A DNA stretch of 64,000 nt from NCBI GenBank assembly GCA_029204225.1, contig CM055095.1, positions 23,727,641 to 23,791,640 on the forward strand. The letters run 5' to 3'. The notes beneath the pieces were generated by a model that searched no databases, was not told the DNA's origin, and saw only the letters and a list, made by a program, of their open reading frames with translations. The translations under genes were made by a program, and so were the position numbers. Source of the stretch: Diphasiastrum complanatum. Its lineage: Eukaryota; Streptophyta; Lycopodiopsida; Lycopodiales; Lycopodiaceae. This document shows, in pieces, positions 45,404-56,377 of the stretch; the first letter of the stretch is position 1, and every line of letters begins with the position of its first letter.

Positions 45404-46738
45404 ATGGGATCTGCTGGAGCATACCTTCTAGAAGCTAGTGAGAGGTTGAATTCTACAAACAATGCTATTTGGAAGGTTAGGATGGAGTCACTCTTGGTGC
45501 TCCAAGACCTTTATGAGTTCTTGATTGAAGATGAAGATGAACCTCTAGGTGCACAGGAGTTAGCTAGATACAAGAAGAGATCTAGGCTTGCACTTCATTG
45601 TGTGAAGATGAATGTGAGCAATGATTTGTTGAGAGAAGTATCAGCTTGTACTAGTGCTAAAGAGGCTTGGGAGTCTTTAAAATCAATCTATGAGTCTAGC
45701 AACACTTCTAGAGTTCTTATGCTTAGAAATCAAATTTTGCAAAGCATGAGGAGAAGTGAGGAGAGTGCACAAGATTATGTACTCAGAATCAAGTCTCTAA
45801 ATAGGGAGTTGGCTTCCATTGGAGAGAAGATTCATGATGGAGAGCTTGTACAAATTGTCCTTAATGGTCTAGGAGATGACTTTGCAAATTTGGTCCAAAG
45901 TTTTGCCATCCAAGACACTTTGCCAACTATAGAAAAACTTCACAGTGTATTAGTGGCTGAAGAGTATAGGATGCTCCATGCAAAATCTAGGATGAGTTTC
46001 TTGTCTTTGCAAGATGGTGATGAGAAAGCCAATTTCTCATTCAAGGGCAAAAAGAAGACCATTGGAAAGAAGAAGCATCCAAAGGAGGCCAAAGAAGAGG
46101 ATGATGCATCAAGTTCAAAGGACAAGTCAAAGCTACAATGCTTCTTTTGTGGAAAGAAGGGGCATTATGCATCTAAATGCTACAAGAGGCTAAGAGCACA
46201 AGTGGAGGAGGACAAACAAGGAAACCTTGCAAAGGAGGAGCAGGAGGATGAAGTAGATGTATTTTTGATGGCATCTACATCCTCACCAAAAAGCAATAGC
46301 AATTCAAGAGACAATTGGTGGATCGACAGTGGGGCTAGCTCCCACATGTCTTGTAAAAAGGATTTTTTCTCAACCTTACACTCTTTCAATGTTGCTAAAA
46401 AGTTTGTCTTTACTGCAAATGATGAAGAGTGTGGGATAGATGGTGTTGGTACCATCTCTTTGTGTCTAGAATCCTCAAAATGCATGGATCTAGAAAATGT
46501 CCTTTGTGTACCATCAATCACCAAGAATATGCTTAGTGTTGGTCTACTCTTAGAAAGTGGTTTGGATGTCCACTTTAAGCATGGTGTTTGCTTCATCTTG
46601 AAGAATGATGTTTGCATTGCAAAGGGATTTAAACATGGAAGATTGTTTAAGTTGGAAGCTAGTGTTGCTTTTGAAAGAATGAGCTTGGCAAAGGAGGAGA
46701 TCACTCAAGAGAGATCTTGGCAAAGTGTGATCTGTTGA
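45404..46738 (+). CDS. Copia gag-protease B, truncated by element C
   Basis: An open frame with the UBN2-type copia gag (MESLLVLQDLYEFL, EAWESLKSIYESSN, YVLRIKSLNREL), a CX2CX4HX4C zinc knuckle (CFFCGKKGHYASKC), then an aspartic protease (WWIDSGASSHM) and the LCVPSITKNMLSVG tail. Gag packages the element RNA and protease cuts the polyprotein. The Met at 45404 is the first ATG. The frame ends at codon ~445 because element C inserted at 46733. The last two codons belong to C. After C the host sequence resumes at 50578 in another frame without integrase, so this copy is non-autonomous. Confidence 0.9.
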   Translation: MGSAGAYLLEASERLNSTNNAIWKVRMESLLVLQDLYEFLIEDEDEPLGAQELARYKKRSRLALHCVKMNVSNDLLREVSACTSAKEAWESLKSIYESSNTSRVLMLRNQILQSMRRSEESAQDYVLRIKSLNRELASIGEKIHDGELVQIVLNGLGDDFANLVQSFAIQDTLPTIEKLHSVLVAEEYRMLHAKSRMSFLSLQDGDEKANFSFKGKKKTIGKKKHPKEAKEEDDASSSKDKSKLQCFFCGKKGHYASKCYKRLRAQVEEDKQGNLAKEEQEDEVDVFLMASTSSPKSNSNSRDNWWIDSGASSHMSCKKDFFSTLHSFNVAKKFVFTANDEECGIDGVGTISLCLESSKCMDLENVLCVPSITKNMLSVGLLLESGLDVHFKHGVCFILKNDVCIAKGFKHGRLFKLEASVAFERMSLAKEEITQERSWQSVIC

Positions 46739-47559
46739 ATTTCACACGTGTGGACTATCCACTACATGTACTTGTGATCTCCTAAGGTGTGTAGATGCAC
46801 CAAGATCAAGACTAGATTGAGATTCAAGATCAATCTTAGATCCTATGGCAAAAACACACTACTACATGCATTCAATCACTTCCAACTCTCACTCACACGT
46901 GTGGGAAGTATTCAAAAAATAATCTAAGTAAAAACAAGCTACTCTCCTCGGGTAGAGAGAGAAAATGCATCATGAGCTCTCGGGTAGAGAGAGAAAGCTA
47001 GAAATCCAATAACTCACAAAATCCATGAAATCACCAAATCAATTGGATCCAAAATGAGGAGTACAATGATACTAATAGATTCATGAGCTACCACTATGCT
47101 TAACTATGATTGGATCACACTTTTCCACCTCTTAATCCTATTGGACCATTGATCCATGCACCTCTAAATTCTATTGGACTATATTCAAGCACACCTCAAT
47201 TTCCTATTGGACCTCACAAGGTTCCACCTCTAAATCCTATTGGACCTCTTAAACTTCATCAAACAAAAGCATTACACTTGTCTACACTCTAATTGGCACA
47301 AGTTTGGCCTCCTACTCTATTTTGGCTCAATAGTGGCATTACAAGTGGAAATGGATAATTTGCCACCTATGCCAAATTTGACCCTATCAACATCCTACAC
47401 CTAAATGCTTGACTATGAAATTCTATGAGACCCCTATATCAAACATTTTGATTTACTTTACAATTCTCCACACGTGGGAACATCCTCCACACATGTGAGA
47501 TTCACTTACAAACTTCTATCATAAAAAATACCAAGCTAGATTTTTGCCAATTTCTCACA
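46733..47559 (-). repeat. Complete 3' LTR of element C
   Basis: 827 bp, TGTGAGAAATTGGC to CAACA on the minus strand. The U3 part holds paired dyads CACACGTGG/CACATGTG (about 47465-47505). It also has an array of four units of the form CACCTC-AAT-CTATTGGAC (47126-47250), which on the element's strand present CCAAT boxes. The first half resembles LTR B at its 5' end. Confidence 0.85.
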
Positions 47560-47685
47560 CTCCTCCTCAAAAAATAGCTTGGAAAGGTACTAGATCACTT
47601 GAGAAGTTTGTAAATCTTTTTGAGTGGATCCTTTGGTATGCATAAGAAGTGAAGATCAGCCAAGGGATCCATCATAGCAGCACCC

Positions 47686-50205
47686 TCACCATATCCATGA
47701 TAAGATTTCTTTGGTAGAGATCTCTTGCCAATGCCTTTGAAGAGTGCTCCACCAATATGCCACTATTATCATGGGCTTCCTCCATGCTTGATGATGATCT
47801 TTGCCTTGAAAGTTCCACTTGCATGATGGATGCACCGTAAATAGAGAAATCTGAGGCTTCCAAGCCTCATAAGGATCATAGAGATCAAGATCATAAGATG
47901 TGAAACAATGATGATTATCAAGATTATGCTTTCTAGCTTGACTAGTCCACATACAATGAATATCCATGATGGATCTAATCTTGATATCAAAGACTATCTT
48001 GATCTTTTTTAGGCTAGTTACTCTCTCAAGGATGTAAGTGTCCACTTTGGATGCTTCACTTAATCTCAAGAGGAGTTTACAATTTGCCTCAAAACATGTG
48101 AAAACATGATTTTCAAAAAAGTGAGTACCAAGCTCAATCTTGTTCTTACTAGAACCAAGAGCATACTTTTGACAATACAATATCTTGCTTTCAAAAAGTA
48201 TTGGAAACACATCTAAGTCAATAATGACAAGAAACATGTCCATACCATAAGCATCATAGAAAACTAGTATAGCTTTTCTTGAACTTTGAGATCCAAAAAA
48301 TTCAATGAAGCAAGATAGCATTTCAAGCAAAGGAAGAGAAGCATATATGAATGTGTTGTAGTAGATACAACATGAAAGATGCCCCTCTTTGCCATGTAAG
48401 GTGAGCCATAAATACTCGGCCATGCATCTTGAAGATCTTCTTGAAATCATATGAAGAAGAAACTCCTCCTCACACATTGGCCACGTCATAACTTGAATAC
48501 CTTCAAAAAGGATAACTTGTGATGCTTCTTGAGAAGCCTTGATCTCGGCCACTTCCAAGATTGAATCTTCATGCAATATGACATCTCTATTCACAATCAC
48601 ATTTGAAATAGAGAATGTAAAGACACTAAAGGCCTCCTTGATGGATGAGTATCCAATCATGATCCATGAGCTTGGATCATCCTTCCTTCTTGTTTCCAAG
48701 GGAATATGTGCAAAGCAAGCACTACCAAGTTCATTAAGGTCATCAACCTTAGGCTTCATCTTGAATAAAACTTTATATAGTGCTATTCCTTCAAGAGCTC
48801 CAATACTCCTCAAAGCTTTGATCTTCAATGAGAATTTCTTCTCAACATATGCTTTGAATAATAAGGAATAATCATACACCATAATACTTGAAGAGAGAAG
48901 ATATGTGCATCTTGTGTGATCATCCTCCTTTGAAATATTGAAAATATAAGAAACATCAAGAGAGTTTGCACTCTCACTTGGATCCAATTTGTAGATGCCT
49001 TCAAATCTTGATCCATATGCAAGGATCTCACCATCCTTCTTAATCACACAATTGTCAATATTGAAATTGACATCAAAGCCACTATCAAGAAGTTGTCCAA
49101 CACTTAAGATGTTCATTGTAAGCTTTGGGACAAAAAGAACATTGTTGAGAAAGAGATCTTTAAAAGATGCAAGCTTCAAGGGAATAATCCCTACTCCTTC
49201 AATATTGCACTCATGCTTACTTGCAAAGTATATGGTCTTCTTGACTCCATCATAAGGCAAAATAGATGAAAAAAAGTGCTTGGAGCCACACATATGTGAA
49301 GATGCTCCACTATCAATATACCATGAGTCATCCTTGTTGAAGGTGGAAGAGGAGAAGCTTGATGCCATAAGAGATCCTTCTCCATCACTTGCAATATAGT
49401 CTTCTTTCTCATTGGTGATGTTGGCTTGATTGAGTTGATTCTTCTTCTTGAAGCAATTGGTGGCATAATGGCCTTTCTTGCCACAATAAAAGCACTTGAT
49501 CTTCTTCTTCTTGACATTTGAAGTAGAAGCATGAGAGGTATCCTCCTCCTCCTCCTCATCTTGGTCTTTAGCTTTTTCATTAGAGAAGTGATGGTGTTTA
49601 TGCTTGGCAAATAGAACTTTGCCATCATCATGATTGAGTGATAGCTTGTCCATCCTCAAGAGTTTGTACTCTTGTCTTGATTCTTCAGAAATAAGCACAC
49701 TTTGAAGGGCCTCCAAACTTGGTAGCTCCTCCTTAATGGCATAGGATTGGACAAGGTTGTCATATTCATCTCTCAAGCCATTGAGAATGACTTGGACTAG
49801 CTCACTTTGATTGATTGATTCACCAGTACATGCAAGCTCCCTATGAATATCCTTGACTCTCAATACATAATTAGATGCACTCTCATCACTCTTTTGACTA
49901 CTTTGGAATATTTGATTTCTAAGAGTGAGGATCCTAGAGGTGTTCTTAGCCTCATAGATGGACTCGAGACAATCCCAAGCTTCCTTGGATGTAGAACAAT
50001 CACCAATCTCCCTCAATATCTCATTAGAGACATTCATCTTAATGTAGTGGAGAGCCATCCTAACTCTCTTCTTGTATTTTTGTACTTCTTGAAGGACTTG
50101 AGGCTCCTCCTCAATCCCAAGTACAATGTCCATCACATCTTGGAGTATCAAGATGGACTCCATCCTCCATGCACCTCTAAATTCTATTGGACTATATTCA
50201 AGCAC
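47686..50205 (-). CDS. 839-residue chimeric polyprotein of element C (gag, protease, integrase remnant, novel tail)
   Basis: One uninterrupted frame. Residues 1-13 come from LTR sequence fused to gag. UBN2-type gag occupies ~14-200, a zinc knuckle (CFYCGKKGHYATNC) 238-251, protease (WYIDSGASSHM) ~295-305 and the protease tail (LFVPKLTMNILSVG) ~357-370. An integrase remnant lies at ~450-550 in which the centre of the core is deleted: IKALRS is followed by IG instead of DNG and jumps to ALYKVLFKMKP and FAHIP. Residues ~560-839, where reverse transcriptase and RNase H should be, contain no RT motif; this part is Cys/Phe/Leu-rich (SCCIYYNTFIYASL, ILFESKILYCQKYALG) and unrecognised. The lack of any stop despite loss of enzymes suggests the frame is young or kept open. 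Confidence 0.85.
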   Translation of the reverse strand: MLEYSPIEFRGAWRMESILILQDVMDIVLGIEEEPQVLQEVQKYKKRVRMALHYIKMNVSNEILREIGDCSTSKEAWDCLESIYEAKNTSRILTLRNQIFQSSQKSDESASNYVLRVKDIHRELACTGESINQSELVQVILNGLRDEYDNLVQSYAIKEELPSLEALQSVLISEESRQEYKLLRMDKLSLNHDDGKVLFAKHKHHHFSNEKAKDQDEEEEEDTSHASTSNVKKKKIKCFYCGKKGHYATNCFKKKNQLNQANITNEKEDYIASDGEGSLMASSFSSSTFNKDDSWYIDSGASSHMCGSKHFFSSILPYDGVKKTIYFASKHECNIEGVGIIPLKLASFKDLFLNNVLFVPKLTMNILSVGQLLDSGFDVNFNIDNCVIKKDGEILAYGSRFEGIYKLDPSESANSLDVSYIFNISKEDDHTRCTYLLSSSIMVYDYSLLFKAYVEKKFSLKIKALRSIGALEGIALYKVLFKMKPKVDDLNELGSACFAHIPLETRRKDDPSSWIMIGYSSIKEAFSVFTFSISNVIVNRDVILHEDSILEVAEIKASQEASQVILFEGIQVMTWPMCEEEFLLHMISRRSSRCMAEYLWLTLHGKEGHLSCCIYYNTFIYASLPLLEMLSCFIEFFGSQSSRKAILVFYDAYGMDMFLVIIDLDVFPILFESKILYCQKYALGSSKNKIELGTHFFENHVFTCFEANCKLLLRLSEASKVDTYILERVTSLKKIKIVFDIKIRSIMDIHCMWTSQARKHNLDNHHCFTSYDLDLYDPYEAWKPQISLFTVHPSCKWNFQGKDHHQAWRKPMIIVAYWWSTLQRHWQEISTKEILSWIW

Positions 50206-50572
50206 ACCTCAATCTCCTATTGGACCTCACAAGGTTCCACCTCTAAATCCTATTGGACCTCTTAAACTTCATCAAACAAAAGCATTACACTTGTCTACAC
50301 TCTAATTGGCACAAGTTTGGCCTCCTACTCTATTTTGGCTCAATAGTGGCATTACAAGTGAAAATGGATAATTTGCCATCTACGCCAAATTTGACCCTAT
50401 CAACATCCTACACCTAAATGCTTGACTATGAAATTCTATGAGACCCCTATATCAAACATTTTGATTTACTTTACAATTCTCCACACGTGGGAACATCCTC
50501 CACACATGTGAGATTCACTAACAAACTTCTATCATAAAAAATACCAAGCTAGGTTTTTGCCAATTTCTCACA
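50166..50572 (-). repeat. Truncated 5' LTR of element C
   Basis: 407 bp equal to 47153-47559 of the 3' LTR. It stops abruptly at 50166 within TCCATGCA, where it joins gag codon RMES. This removes the rest of the LTR, the primer site and the leader. U3 promoter sequences remain upstream of the ORF. Confidence 0.9.
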
Positions 50573-50577
50573 TGATC

Positions 50578-51206
50578 TTGCTTGCATTGAGGAGGAGCAT
50601 CAAAAGGAGGAAGATCTTGAGGATCAGCCTCAAAGCATGAGAGTTCCAAGGGAGTCCTCAATGACAATGGCCGAGTCATCAAATTGCATGCAAATTGTCC
50701 ATTCAAGTGTGCATCTTGCAAGGGTGGTGAGCATTGGAGAGTCTACTATCTTTGAATACTTTTTGGAAAGTATTAGTAGACATGAGGTGACTTGTTTCTT
50801 ACCTTTAAGATTCATGGTGTTTATTACTTTGTATGACAAGACAATGAAATGGGATGCTTTGAAATCTACATTTGTTGTTGTTAAAACAATTTCATTGGAT
50901 AGCTGTTTTTGTAATAGTTTGAATAGGGTCATAAAAGATGAAACATCATTTGCTTTGGAAATCTTTGTGTCCACATGCTTTGTGCATGATCATTCCAATG
51001 TAAGGACCAAAAATTATCATATTTCAATGATAGGAATAATGGTAGTGTTTTGCTCTTCAAGTAGAGATTGTAGAATCTACTACCAAGAATTTGTCAATGG
51101 TGAAAATGTGATCTTTCAAGAGTGGAAGATTTGTAAACTTGAAGAAGCACCTTTGGATCAACACCTTATTCAATTCATTGCACATAGTATTCTGAGTTTT
51201 GTCTGA
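50578..51206 (+). pseudogene. Remainder of element B: linker and unrecognised ORF
   Basis: Immediately after the target duplication, an acidic stretch (IEEEHQKEEDLEDQPQ) resembles the linker between copia integrase and RT. It leads into an open frame of 189 codons from 50637 (VVSIGESTIFEYFL, LRFMVFITLYDKTMKWDAL, FVSTCFVHDHSN) to a stop at 51206. No RT or RNase H motif is present. It is one frame out from gag B after removing C. Like element C, B therefore carries unfamiliar coding DNA where RT belongs, though the two sequences are not obviously similar. Confidence 0.5.
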
Positions 51207-51550
51207 TCTCGAATGAATTATTGTCTGTTATTATTCGTGTATCTCATTTACTTGTTTTATCAATTCCAAACATTGGTTCAATTTTCTTGAATGTTGTATT
51301 AATCTATAACGTAGATCAGTAGTGTCTGTCTACATTCTGGAGGATTGTAGGAATGATATAGCAAGCAGTGACCAGCAATCATATCCGAACTCCATCCGAA
51401 TTGATTTCGTTCACGACTATTTTTTGCTTTGCGTTTTGTTTCGCTTCGTGATTACTTTGCTTCAGCAATGTCAAAGCTCGTTCAAGTTTTGCTTTATTTC
51501 GTTTCGTTACAGAGCTTGATAGACTTGCACAATTCTTTCTATTTCCCTCA

Positions 51551-52044
51551 ATGTCATGCCCACAACTGATCTTAGATTGATTATCCCATTAGAAGGCATA
51601 CCTTGACTTGTAAGTTAATTGTGACTATGAGGGGTTTGGGGCCCTCAAGTGCATATAGTCATAATTGATGGTTGGAGGCCTAAAACTCATGATGGTAGAT
51701 TGTTATGGGTCTATCAGTGAGTCATAGGGGAATTGGATGATGTGGCCTAGATAGGCTGCATAGGTGTCTAGTGAGGTGTCACAGTGCACTACTGGTGGTG
51801 CATGGGCCTTGGAGGGTATAAGTATACCCATTGGGCTCTCACTAGTATATGCTTGATTTTGGTGCTAGTAGCTATATGGAGCTGGTATGACTCCTCTATC
51901 CCTTGTTAGTGATTGATCTATAGCTTGGGGGCTAGATTCATAAAATCTAGGTATGGTTGGGTTGGTTTGTCCACTATCTGATTCCCTTGTGTTGCTTTGT
52001 TGGGGCTTGTTTTTCTAGTGCATTCTTGGTTTGGAGCTTTATAG
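51551..52044 (+). repeat. Copia LTR with primer binding site
   Basis: A TATA-type GGTATAAGTATACC lies at about 51818, and TGGTATCAGAGCC, the initiator-Met primer site, is at 52045-52057. The left border TGTCATGCCCAC at 51551 is a guess. Downstream leader sequence decays without a recognisable gag on the plus strand. Confidence 0.5.
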
Positions 52045-52689
52045 TGGTATCAGAGCCATGCTAAGCGGTTTTGCCATCGAAAAGTGCTCATGAGGAGGCC
52101 AAGAGTTGGAAGAGGATCTTTGTGGTGAGGTCCTGAATTCTTGGATTTTTTTTGAGCAAAAGCTTGGTGCGGTGGTTCTTGATTTTTTTAATTATCATGA
52201 TGTTTTCAAGAGGATTCAGTTGTATGGTATACCAAAGTTGCAACCGGTTTGATAAATTACGCTCTTTGAAAATGATTTTGAGAGAAGATTGAGTTCACTT
52301 TTGCCAAAAGTTTTGCAAGTTACTATTTGTTTCTAACTTTTTGAGGATAAGGCAAAGTTTCAGCCTTAATAAGGGACTACTGCACTTGGAATTAAGGCTG
52401 AGAAGTGGTTCTTTCAAAAGTTGTTTTTTGAGTACTGTTAGTCAAAGCAATCGAAATCTTTTACTATGGTAGAGGAGTGAATGCTGGTTTTTTGGGAATA
52501 AGCCTACAACTTCGTCTTGGGCTTCCTTGTTCCTCTGCAATGATTTTAGCTTCTAGTTCATGTCTTTCACAAGCAAACTCTACTTTCAGTTTTGATCCAT
52601 AATCACTCACATATACTATCTCCTTGATGCTTTTGCTTGTCCCATTAAGTAACTGAATGGAAATTGTGCGAATTCCCTTGATCTTGCAA

Positions 52690-53560
52690 AATTTTGCATT
52701 CGCCTATGAGACTTAAGCCCCATTATCAAGCCCCTTCACTTTATTGAACCAGTCTTTAGTATTCGTCATATGTCTAGTGGATCTTGAATCATTACACCAT
52801 ACTTGATCCTCTTGGTTCATTGATAATGCTGAAATGAAGATGCTTGAATCTTCAATTTCTCCTTCATTAACAAGGCCGCCAACGTGCTTTGTCTTTTCCT
52901 TATTCGATTCTACCAAATATTTTTGACATTCATATTTTCAAAGACCACCTTTGTCACAATAGAAACACTTTTCCTTCTGTTTCTCTTTCTTAGGTGATGT
53001 CACATCAATGGTGTTTTGGCGTGCGATCAATGTTTGATAATAGGATGTTGGTCTTTGACCACTTCTCATCATCGCTCTTCTTGCATCAAGATTTCTGTGA
53101 TCTCTAGGCATTCTCTCTCTTGATGCTAATCCACTTACAAACATTTGATATGACTCTACAATGCCACGTAATGCATTGTGTACCAGCTCAATGTTGCATA
53201 TGCACTCAATAATTGAGTGTAACTCATCCCTTAGTGTCTTGATTCGAGCCAAATATGCTTAAATACACTTTGCTATTTCATGCAAATGTTATTCAGTTTC
53301 AATCTCAAAAATATAATTAGAAATGGATTTGATATTTTAGACTGTTCTTTCAACACATCCCAAGCTTGTCTTGGAATGCGTAATGATGTAGTAATCTTAT
53401 GGAAGGTTGATGAATGCCAACTTTCTCGTAGCTGTTCTCTCATAGATTTTGACATCAGCATCCATGAGCGATCTGCTTTGATCGTATGTGATATTATGCC
53501 ACAATTCTTCTTAAATCAAGATTTTCTTTCATCTTAAATTTCCACACCGAATAGTTAGAT
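52690..53560 (-). pseudogene. Copia gag-protease relic on the minus strand
   Basis: Pieces in order on the minus strand: a gag segment with QAWDVLKEQ (53461-53273), LHSIIECICNIELVHNALRG...ASRERMP (53252-53050), a partial zinc knuckle (CFYCDKGG at 52945) and a protease site read as CNDSRSTRHM (~52790) instead of DSGATRHM. Stops and lost residues show long decay. It belongs to a different copia family from elements A-C. Confidence 0.75.
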
Positions 53561-54864
<1,304 letters not shown>

Positions 54865-55973
54865 TTAACAAACTGGAACTTCACCAGTTACCAACCTCTC
54901 CAAAAATTCCCTTTCCAAAAAAGAAGCATCATGTATTTTAAAGTACATCAAAATATCCGAACCCTTTAAAATTGGTAGATTGGGATTCCAATTAATTTCT
55001 AATCTAGGTTTGCTTTTCTTTTCCATAACTCTTTTGAACCAAATTAGTAGATAGCTAGCATAAAACCCAGCTAGTCTTATGCACTCTTGTGAGGAGCTTG
55101 TAGATATCGCAACAAAGTTGTTTAATGTTTTACAAGTTGACTTGAAAGTGGAAAAATCTTCTTCAATGAGTGGCCATCTAAACATAGGATCTGGGTGGCG
55201 AGAAGTTGACAACCTTTTTGGATACACTGTATCTAAAAGGGGGAGAACCATGGGAGGTATGTATAGAACTTTGCTTGGAAAGCCACAAAAATTCTCCCTA
55301 TCACTAATCACAGAATGGGTATTTTGACATGGCAAGAACATGTGTTGGGCCCTCAAAACATCTGAAGTCTCTTTCTCGGTCACTTCAAACATTTGTCGAA
55401 GTCTATTGATCTCTTGACGTTGTCAAATGGTCTCATATCTAGCGACATGAAATTGCTCTTTGTACAAGTCCTTTTACTCCCTTTCATCTTCTAGACTCCT
55501 CTTCAAAACATTTTGGTTATCTATGGAGTCCTTTAGTTTTTTGTTCATTGTGCCTTCTCTTTCTTCATGGTTTGTGTTTCCATAAAGGCCTCTAGTTTTT
55601 GGCATATGATTTCCAACGACTGATATTCTGCTAGCTCAACAATGGGCTTAGGTGGAGGAGGTGGCTTGTCCCTCAATTTTTTGATGTTAGGGTGAAAAAA
55701 GTTTCTAACAAGTCTCACTATTGGAATTGTTGCTTCCACAATAGAATCTCAATTACGTAAACCACCATTAACCTCAAAACCAAAAATGGCTTACTTGACA
55801 TGTGGACTACTACCACCTTTTGCAATAGTTGTAGTTGCATATTTTACAAGAGGATGGGTGTAAAGATCGCCTAGTGAAGATCCGATTAGATCCTGTTGCA
55901 TGCAACCAAAAAAGATCCGACTAGATCCTGTTTCTTGCAACCAAAAGGACATTTGTGGAGCAAAACCACCCAA
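54865..55973 (-). pseudogene. Gag-like relic downstream of a gypsy-type LTR
   Basis: Two open pieces share a frame (55973-55791 and 55739-55545) separated by TAA and TGA that may be C-to-T changes. A third lies in another frame (55392-54865). The first encodes LGDLYTHPLVKYA; the second a Pro run (KPPPPPKP) then a coiled-coil start; the third DPMFRWPLIEEDF and LEINWNPNLPILKG. Position right after an LTR on the same strand suggests a gag or leader ORF, but there is no zinc knuckle and the family is unknown. Confidence 0.4.
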
Positions 55974-56377
55974 CCAACAGGAAATGGCTAGTCAATACCC
56001 TAACCACTTCACCCCCAAGTCATGGTGAATGAACGCAAGAGAGGAGAGGCTCTTGGCTACAATAATCAGAAAATCCAATAGGTAGATGGGCGAGTTTCCA
56101 CTAGTATATATTCTCTCCCATGAGGAGAGAATATTCCTCTTAGGATCCCCATGCAACCTGGAATAGCAATTGACCTCCTATTCTTGCATTATAGCAGTCG
56201 GACACCATGCAAGTGCTCCTATGTCCAATTATAGGTTTGGGCCCTCATATGATTATTAATTACTTTATCGGCCAAGCCTGAAATGACGAGGCATAACTAA
56301 CACCACATACACTGGAGTGACCGCCTATCCATGTTAGGAATTATTCCGAATCCCTCATACTGAACATGGACGTAACA
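55954..56377 (-). repeat. Gypsy-type LTR related to 1350-1805
   Basis: Shares end motifs (TGTGGAG...AACCACCCAACC; GGACGTAACA) and internal blocks with the gypsy 3' LTR at 1350-1805. On the minus strand it is followed by a two-copy, 34-base repeat (TTTTGGTTGCA...AACAGGATCTARTCGGATC, ~55870-55947). No partner LTR or target duplication was found, so it is a truncated or solo copy. Confidence 0.6.

Larger units (their letters stand above)
46733..50572 (-). mobile_element. Non-autonomous LTR element C nested in B
   Basis: A 3840-bp insertion with TG...CA ends. It is flanked by the 5-bp target duplication TGATC (46728-46732 and 50573-50577), which defines both borders. Read on the minus strand it has a truncated 5' LTR (50572-50166), a single long ORF (50205-47686), a GAGGAGGAG polypurine tract (47560-47570) and a complete 3' LTR (47559-46733). 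The LTR overlap of 407 bp has no indels and about six mismatches by eye, so it is younger than its hosts. U5, primer site and leader are deleted. Confidence 0.9.

Noticed and set aside
46180-46704. 174-codon minus-strand ORF over gag-protease B
   Set aside because: Antisense of the zinc knuckle and protease; no motif of its own.
55954-56377. Solo LTR with target duplication
   Set aside because: Five-base flanks (ACATT and ATGGG) do not match, and gag-like sequence follows on one side.
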